A program made the position numbers and the translations under genes. The notes beneath the pieces were generated by a model, which searched no databases, was not told where the DNA came from, and saw only the letters and a program-made list of their open reading frames with translations. Positions 6,296-6,839 of a stretch of 6,839 nucleotides of DNA are shown one piece after another. Within the stretch, counting starts at the first letter, position 1, and each line of letters opens with the position of its first letter. This DNA is from Christensenella sp. UBA3792 (GTDB lineage Bacteria > Bacillota > Clostridia > Christensenellales > CAG-138), in contig DFEW01000029.1 of assembly GCA_002369195.1 (NCBI GenBank), positions 1 through 6,839 on the forward strand, written 5' to 3'.

Positions 6296-6343
6296 AAGGG
6301 GGATTGCTGCACGAAAAACACGGCGGCAATCTCCTTTTTATAT
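6296..6343 (+). terminator. Intrinsic terminator after the lipoprotein gene
   Basis: The arms 6296-6310 and 6323-6337 form a 15-pair stem, including several G-T pairs, built around GATTGC/GCAATC, with a 12-base loop. The run CTTTTTATATT follows. It lies 17 bases after the stop codon. Its T-rich end touches the -35 of the next promoter (6343), which insulates the iron-transport gene from read-through. Confidence 0.8.
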
Positions 6344-6371
6344 TGCATCCGCCTGCCGATTGCGTTATAAT
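6343..6371 (+). promoter_or_regulatory. feoB: Promoter of the FeoA-FeoB fusion gene
   Basis: TTGCAT (6343-6348), an exact 17-base spacer and a perfect TATAAT (6366-6371) predict transcription from about 6378, some 31 bases before the ATG. Between start and ribosome binding site lies an imperfect palindrome at 6382-6397, centred on CCA-TT-TGG (12 of 16 positions symmetrical), a possible operator. It does not clearly match the Fur or DtxR boxes I know. Confidence 0.75.
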
Positions 6372-6408
6372 CAGCGCGAACCTATCCATTTGGTAAGCGG
6401 AGGCATTG

Positions 6409-6839
6409 ATGACACTCAGAGAACTCAAGCCGGGCGAAAGCGCGGTTGTGAAGATCGTCGGCGGCGAAGGCGCGCTGCGGCAGCACTTTTTGGATATGGG
6501 CGTGATCCCCGGCGCGGCAGTCACGCTGATGAAGCTCGCCCCGATGGGCGACCCGATGGAGCTGCGCATTCACGGCTATGAACTGACCCTGCGGCTTGAC
6601 GACGCCGCGCACATCGAAATCGAGCCGACCGACGCGGCGTCCGTTCGGAAGAAGCCGCTGCCGAAGATCGAGCGCGAGCACCCCGGTCTCGGCGAGGAAG
6701 GACGCTTCCACGTCAAGGAGACCGAAACCCCGCTCAAAAAGGGCACGAAGCTGACCTTTGCGCTCGCGGGGAACCAGAACTGCGGCAAGACGACGCTGTT
6801 CAATCAGCTGACCGGCGCCAATCAGCACGTCGGCAACTT
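6409..6839 (+). CDS. feoB: Ferrous iron transporter, FeoA-FeoB fusion (N-terminal part, cut by window edge)
   Basis: The reading frame is open to the right edge: 143 complete codons, no stop. Residues 1 to about 73 form a FeoA-type SH3-like domain, with LRELKPGE (3-10), LDMGVIPGA (28-36) and APMGDP (44-49). A charged linker (about 74-115) leads into the GTPase domain of FeoB: the P-loop GNQNCGKTT (121-129) with Lys127 and Thr128, then LFNQLTGANQHVGN. FeoB imports Fe2+ across the cytoplasmic membrane; its cytosolic G domain gates transport, and FeoA assists. Here both are one polypeptide. The remaining G motifs and the membrane domain must lie beyond the window. ATG 6409 is supported by GGAGG (6399-6403) five bases upstream. 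Transcription is independent of the upstream lipoprotein gene. Iron-dependent repression is expected from family knowledge but not shown here. An alternative reading as a stand-alone FeoA is excluded by the in-frame P-loop. Confidence 0.93.
   Translation, partial: MTLRELKPGESAVVKIVGGEGALRQHFLDMGVIPGAAVTLMKLAPMGDPMELRIHGYELTLRLDDAAHIEIEPTDAASVRKKPLPKIEREHPGLGEEGRFHVKETETPLKKGTKLTFALAGNQNCGKTTLFNQLTGANQHVGN

Noticed and set aside
5211..6569. Long open frame of 452 residues on the minus strand
   Set aside because: It runs antisense through the FeoAB and lipoprotein genes and across the metallopeptidase in the wrong frame. It is open because GC-rich DNA has few stops, and it shows no domain.

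Overview
The window looks like a GC-rich member of the Clostridia (Bacillota). This rests on five-prime features typical of that group (strong GGAGG ribosome binding sites, sigma-A-type TTGACA/TATAAT promoters), on the FeoA-FeoB fusion with a Clostridia-like P-loop, on a DegV/FakB-family protein and a TagF-type glycerophosphotransferase, and on a hairpin repeat at the left edge of a type I associate with Clostridiales genomes. No phylogenetic search was possible, so the placement is an inference.

Layout. Positions 1-198 are non-coding: one or two copies of a dispersed hairpin repeat, about 70 bases without recognisable content, and an intrinsic terminator pointing leftward. Positions 219-3895, on the minus strand, hold a two-gene operon: a family 2 glycosyltransferase (upstream, 2888-3895) overlapping by ATGA a large two-domain enzyme (219-2891) with an N-terminal family 2 glycosyltransferase and a C-terminal CDP-glycerol glycerophosphotransferase (TagF-like) domain. 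Together they probably add sugars and polyol phosphates to a cell-surface polymer of teichoic acid or phosphoglycan type. A divergent intergenic region (3896-4170) carries promoters for both directions. A plus-strand DegV/FakB-family fatty-acid-binding protein follows (4171-5127) with its own promoter and terminator.

Convergent to it, on the minus strand, is a YgjP-like zinc metallopeptidase (5231-5923). Its promoter overlaps a divergent one for a small Ala/Thr/Pro/Ser-rich lipoprotein (6040-6279), which ends in its own terminator. The window closes with the start of a FeoA-FeoB fusion for ferrous iron uptake (6409 to the right edge, incomplete), with a near-consensus promoter.

Apart from the glycosyltransferase pair, the genes are independent single-gene units, each with a recognisable promoter. 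I see no tRNA, rRNA, CRISPR, transposase or phage gene. I see no convincing new multi-gene system. The most interesting points are the glycosyltransferase/TagF fusion with an unassigned central region, a promoter that would make the operon transcript start at its ATG, and the overlapping divergent promoters at 5944-5988.
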